This document shows positions 6,471-8,326 of a DNA stretch of 8,326 bases, piece by piece. The notes below the pieces were generated by a model. It saw only the letters and a program-made list of their open reading frames with translations. It had not been told where the DNA came from and made no database searches. The position numbers and the translations under genes were made by a program. Positions within the stretch are counted from its first letter, which is position 1. Every line of letters begins with the position of its first letter. The stretch is from Pseudomonadota bacterium (lineage in GTDB: Bacteria > Pseudomonadota > Gammaproteobacteria > Xanthomonadales > Xanthomonadaceae): NCBI GenBank assembly GCA_023394655.1, contig JAEXAG010000166.1:1-8326 (forward strand), in the 5' to 3' direction.

Positions 6471-7550
6471 ATGACCAACCAGACAACGCCTCGCCAATGG
6501 GTCAGCGATGCCATCGCGGTGCTCAGGCGCGAAGCCGGGCGCTCGGCCGACACCCATCTCTTGCACATGACGTTTCCTGGCTTCCCGGGCATCGATTTCT
6601 ACCTCAAGGACGAAGCCGCGCACCCGACCGGCAGCCTCAAGCACCGGCTCGCGCGCTCGCTGTTCCTCTATGCGCTCTGCAACGGGCGCTTGATGCCGGG
6701 CCAGGCCGTGGTCGATGCATCCTCCGGCAGCACGGCGATTTCCGAAGCCTGGTTCGCGCGCCTGCTGGGCCTGCGTTTCACCGCGGTGATGCCCGACAGC
6801 ACCGCGCCCGGCAAGATCGAAGCGGTGCTCGCACTCGGCGGCCATTGCGATCTCACGCCGCCGGGCAAATGCACGCAGGAGCGCGCGCGCGAGATCGCCG
6901 CGGATGGCGCCTGCTTCCTCGACCAGTTCGGCCTGGCCGAGCGAGCCACCGATTGGCGCGGCAACAACAACATCGCCGAATCGATCATCGGCCAGCTCGC
7001 CCGCGAACCGCATCCCGATCCGGCGTGGATCGTCTGCGGCGTCGGCACCGGCGGCACCTCGGCCACCATCGGCCGCTACCTGCGCTACCGCGGCATGCCC
7101 ACCCGGCTGTGCGTGGCCGAGCCCGCCGGCATGGTGTACGCGCGCGCCTGGCCCACACAGGACCGCAATGCGCACGTGGATTGCCTGAGCCTGATCGAGG
7201 GCATCGGCCGCCAGAACGTCGAGCCGAGCTTCCAGTTCGGCGTCGTGGATGAAGTGATCGAAGTCGACGACTGCGCCTCCATCGCCGGGATGCTGGTGCT
7301 CGAGTCGCTGCTCGGCTTCCGCTACGGCGGCTCTTCCGGCACCAACCTCGTCGCCTGCCTGCAGCTCGCATCGCGCATGAAAGCCGCCGGGGAACGGGGC
7401 AGCATCGTGACCTTGCTCTGCGATCGCGGTGCGCGTTATCGCGAAACGCTCTACAGCGAAAGTTGGCGCGCGCAGAAGTGCATCGAGCCCGGGGCATGGC
7501 GCAAGGCCCTGGAAACCACGCTGGAAACCGGCGTATTCCAGCCTGCGTGA
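6471..7550 (+). CDS. Fold-type II PLP enzyme, cysteine synthase / cysteine desulfhydrase-like
   Basis: A 359-residue cytosolic enzyme of the tryptophan synthase beta-like PLP superfamily. K57 in HPTGSLKHRLA is the expected Schiff-base lysine, the SSGST loop (84-88) is in the position of the substrate-binding TSGNT loop of cysteine synthases, and G192-TGG-T196 is the phosphate-binding glycine loop. SSGTN (288-292) and CDRGARYRETLY near the end fit the C-terminal active-site region. The variant HPTGSLKHR in place of NPTGSxKDR and the SSGST loop suggest a subgroup apart from CysK/CysM, resembling to my knowledge the Cds1-type L-cysteine desulfhydrases (releasing H2S, pyruvate and ammonia). The substrate cannot be fixed from sequence alone. 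Start at 6471 begins just ahead of the conserved part; only a weak GAG lies upstream. It is separated from the SirB2 gene by 74 nt holding its own promoter, so it is probably an independent unit. Followed by 90 nt of dyad-rich spacer. Confidence 0.85.
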   Translation: MTNQTTPRQWVSDAIAVLRREAGRSADTHLLHMTFPGFPGIDFYLKDEAAHPTGSLKHRLARSLFLYALCNGRLMPGQAVVDASSGSTAISEAWFARLLGLRFTAVMPDSTAPGKIEAVLALGGHCDLTPPGKCTQERAREIAADGACFLDQFGLAERATDWRGNNNIAESIIGQLAREPHPDPAWIVCGVGTGGTSATIGRYLRYRGMPTRLCVAEPAGMVYARAWPTQDRNAHVDCLSLIEGIGRQNVEPSFQFGVVDEVIEVDDCASIAGMLVLESLLGFRYGGSSGTNLVACLQLASRMKAAGERGSIVTLLCDRGARYRETLYSESWRAQKCIEPGAWRKALETTLETGVFQPA

Positions 7551-7558
7551 GCCACGCG

Positions 7559-7593
7559 ATGCGCGATCGCGCATGTCGCTTTCGACGACATGC
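7559..7593 (+). repeat. Two overlapping inverted repeats downstream of the PLP enzyme gene
   Basis: ATGCGCGATCGCGCAT (7559-7574) is a perfect 16-bp palindrome. It overlaps a second dyad, GCATGTCG (7571-7578) with CGACATGC (7586-7593), an 8-bp stem with a 7-nt loop. The two cannot form together. No T run follows, so intrinsic termination is uncertain; a Rho-type end or a protein-binding palindrome ahead of the next gene are alternatives. Confidence 0.5.
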
Positions 7594-7630
7594 ACATCGC
7601 AATGCGGTTAAGGTGGCGATGTCCAACCGA

Positions 7631-7634
7631 GGAG
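7631..7634 (+). promoter_or_regulatory. Ribosome binding site of the basic protein gene
   Basis: GGAG, part of GAGGAG (7629-7634), lies 6 nt before the ATG at 7641. It is the clearest Shine-Dalgarno in the window and fixes the start of the last gene. Confidence 0.8.
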
Positions 7635-7640
7635 CACCCC

Positions 7641-8326
7641 ATGCCCGCAACCTTCACCAAGGCCCAGGCCAGCAAACTGCTGAATGTTTCCGAGATGAAG
7701 CTCTACGAAGAGAGCCGCATCGTTCCGCTGCGCAAGTTTTCCGCCAGCCAGCTCGATCGCCGCGTCGAGCGCACCCGCGCGCTGCGCGACAAGGCGCGCG
7801 ACCAGCTGCAACGCCAGCGCGTGGCCCAGCGCGAAAAGACCGGCAGCAAGCGCGGCGCATCGGGCGATGCCAACCAGCAGCGCAGCAAGGACAAGGTCAC
7901 GCTGATCGCCGACATCCTCAAGCGCTTCGAAGGCCAGCTCAAGGTCGCGCGCAAGAACGAGAAGGCGGGCATCGTGCCGAAGGCTGCGCCGCAGCGTCGC
8001 GGCACCCGCAAGGCGGCGATTTCCAAGGCACAGGCACCGGGCAAGGATTTCACCGCCTCGCGGATGCGCGCGCGCAACCGCATGGACGAAGAAGCCGGCA
8101 GCGCGATGAAGGCCCGCAAGGCCGCCCGCAAGGCGGCGGGCACGGAGGATGCAAAGACGAAGAAGGCAACGACGAAGGCGACTGCGAAAAAGGCGGCCGC
8201 GAAGAAGGCCGTCGCCAAGGCCCCGGTGGCGGAAAAGGCCGCGAAGAAGGCGGTGGCCAAGCGGCCGTCGAACACGCCGGCGGGCGGCAAGACCGGCGGC
8301 AAGCGCACCGCCAACCTGCGCGCGCT
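7641..8326 (+). CDS. Basic protein with histone H1-like Lys/Ala-rich tail, 3'-truncated by the window edge
   Basis: An open frame of 228 residues without a stop, running off the window. The N-terminal part (1 to about 100: FTKAQASKLLNVSEMKLYEE, then SASQLDRRVERTRALRDKAR and KVTLIADILKRFEGQLK) is charged, likely helical and possibly coiled-coil around 38-65; I recognise it only as a conserved hypothetical type. From about residue 156 to the edge the protein becomes almost purely Lys, Ala, Thr, Arg and Gly with KKA(T/A/V) repeats, as in bacterial histone H1-like tails (AlgP, Hc1-like). Such tails bind DNA or RNA non-specifically and neutralise charge. By inference it is a nucleoid- or RNA-associated protein. 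It is preceded by a strong ribosome binding site and a dyad-rich spacer, and no functional link to the NO/copper genes is evident. The opposite-strand open frame over the same bases is a shadow caused by codon bias. Confidence 0.8.
   Translation, partial: MPATFTKAQASKLLNVSEMKLYEESRIVPLRKFSASQLDRRVERTRALRDKARDQLQRQRVAQREKTGSKRGASGDANQQRSKDKVTLIADILKRFEGQLKVARKNEKAGIVPKAAPQRRGTRKAAISKAQAPGKDFTASRMRARNRMDEEAGSAMKARKAARKAAGTEDAKTKKATTKATAKKAAAKKAVAKAPVAEKAAKKAVAKRPSNTPAGGKTGGKRTANLRA

Noticed and set aside
8151..8290. Repetitive aag/gcg stretch as a DNA repeat or CRISPR-like array
   Set aside because: The repetition is a coding effect of Lys and Ala codons in the basic tail; there are no spaced identical repeats.
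7703..8314. 203-codon minus-strand frame opposite the last gene
   Set aside because: It is the complement of the Lys/Ala-rich tail, giving an Ala/Phe-rich shadow without a ribosome binding site; the + frame has a clear GGAG site and balanced N-terminal composition.

Overview
The window is GC-rich and densely coded. All seven genes lie on the + strand, and the first and last are cut by the window edges. The base composition, the Xanthomonadaceae-like protein style and the gene set (quinol-dependent NO reductase, NnrS, TonB-dependent copper receptor) suggest a gammaproteobacterium of the Xanthomonadales (Lysobacter/Luteimonas/Thermomonas type) able to reduce or detoxify nitric oxide. The taxonomy is an inference from style, not from a marker gene.

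Layout: (1) 3-1871, the C-terminal four fifths of a quinol-oxidising nitric oxide reductase (qNor type NorB), with all expected heme and non-heme iron ligands visible in this part. (2) 1906-1946, a long hairpin, probably the norB terminator, overlapped by a weak candidate FNR/DNR-type promoter. (3) 1948-2364, a small two-helix DUF2946 protein with a Cys-x-x-Cys motif. (4) 2413-4698, a TonB-dependent outer-membrane copper receptor of the OprC/NosA family with a recognisable CxxxM and HxM copper site. (5) 4749-5990, NnrS, a 12-helix membrane protein of NO stress. (6) 5995-6396, a SirB2-family four-helix membrane protein only 4 nt behind nnrS. (7) 6471-7550, a fold-type II PLP enzyme related to cysteine synthase and cysteine desulfhydrase, preceded by a perfect G-quadruplex motif abutting a good -10 box. 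(8) 7641 to the end, a basic protein with a histone H1-like Lys/Ala tail, running off the window.

Genes 1 to 6 read as a nitric oxide and copper module: NO is reduced by qNor, copper crosses the outer membrane through the receptor (with DUF2946 as likely partner), and NnrS, described as a heme- and copper-containing protein, protects against NO stress. Copper is also needed for nitrous oxide reductase and heme-copper oxidases, which are not in this window. Two short FNR/DNR-like dyads, just after norB and just after the receptor gene, each sit about 42 bp ahead of a predicted start point with a -10-like hexamer in register. They suggest, but do not prove, shared control by an oxygen- or NO-sensing CRP/FNR-family regulator. 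The last two genes look functionally separate. No tRNA, rRNA, CRISPR array or insertion sequence was seen.
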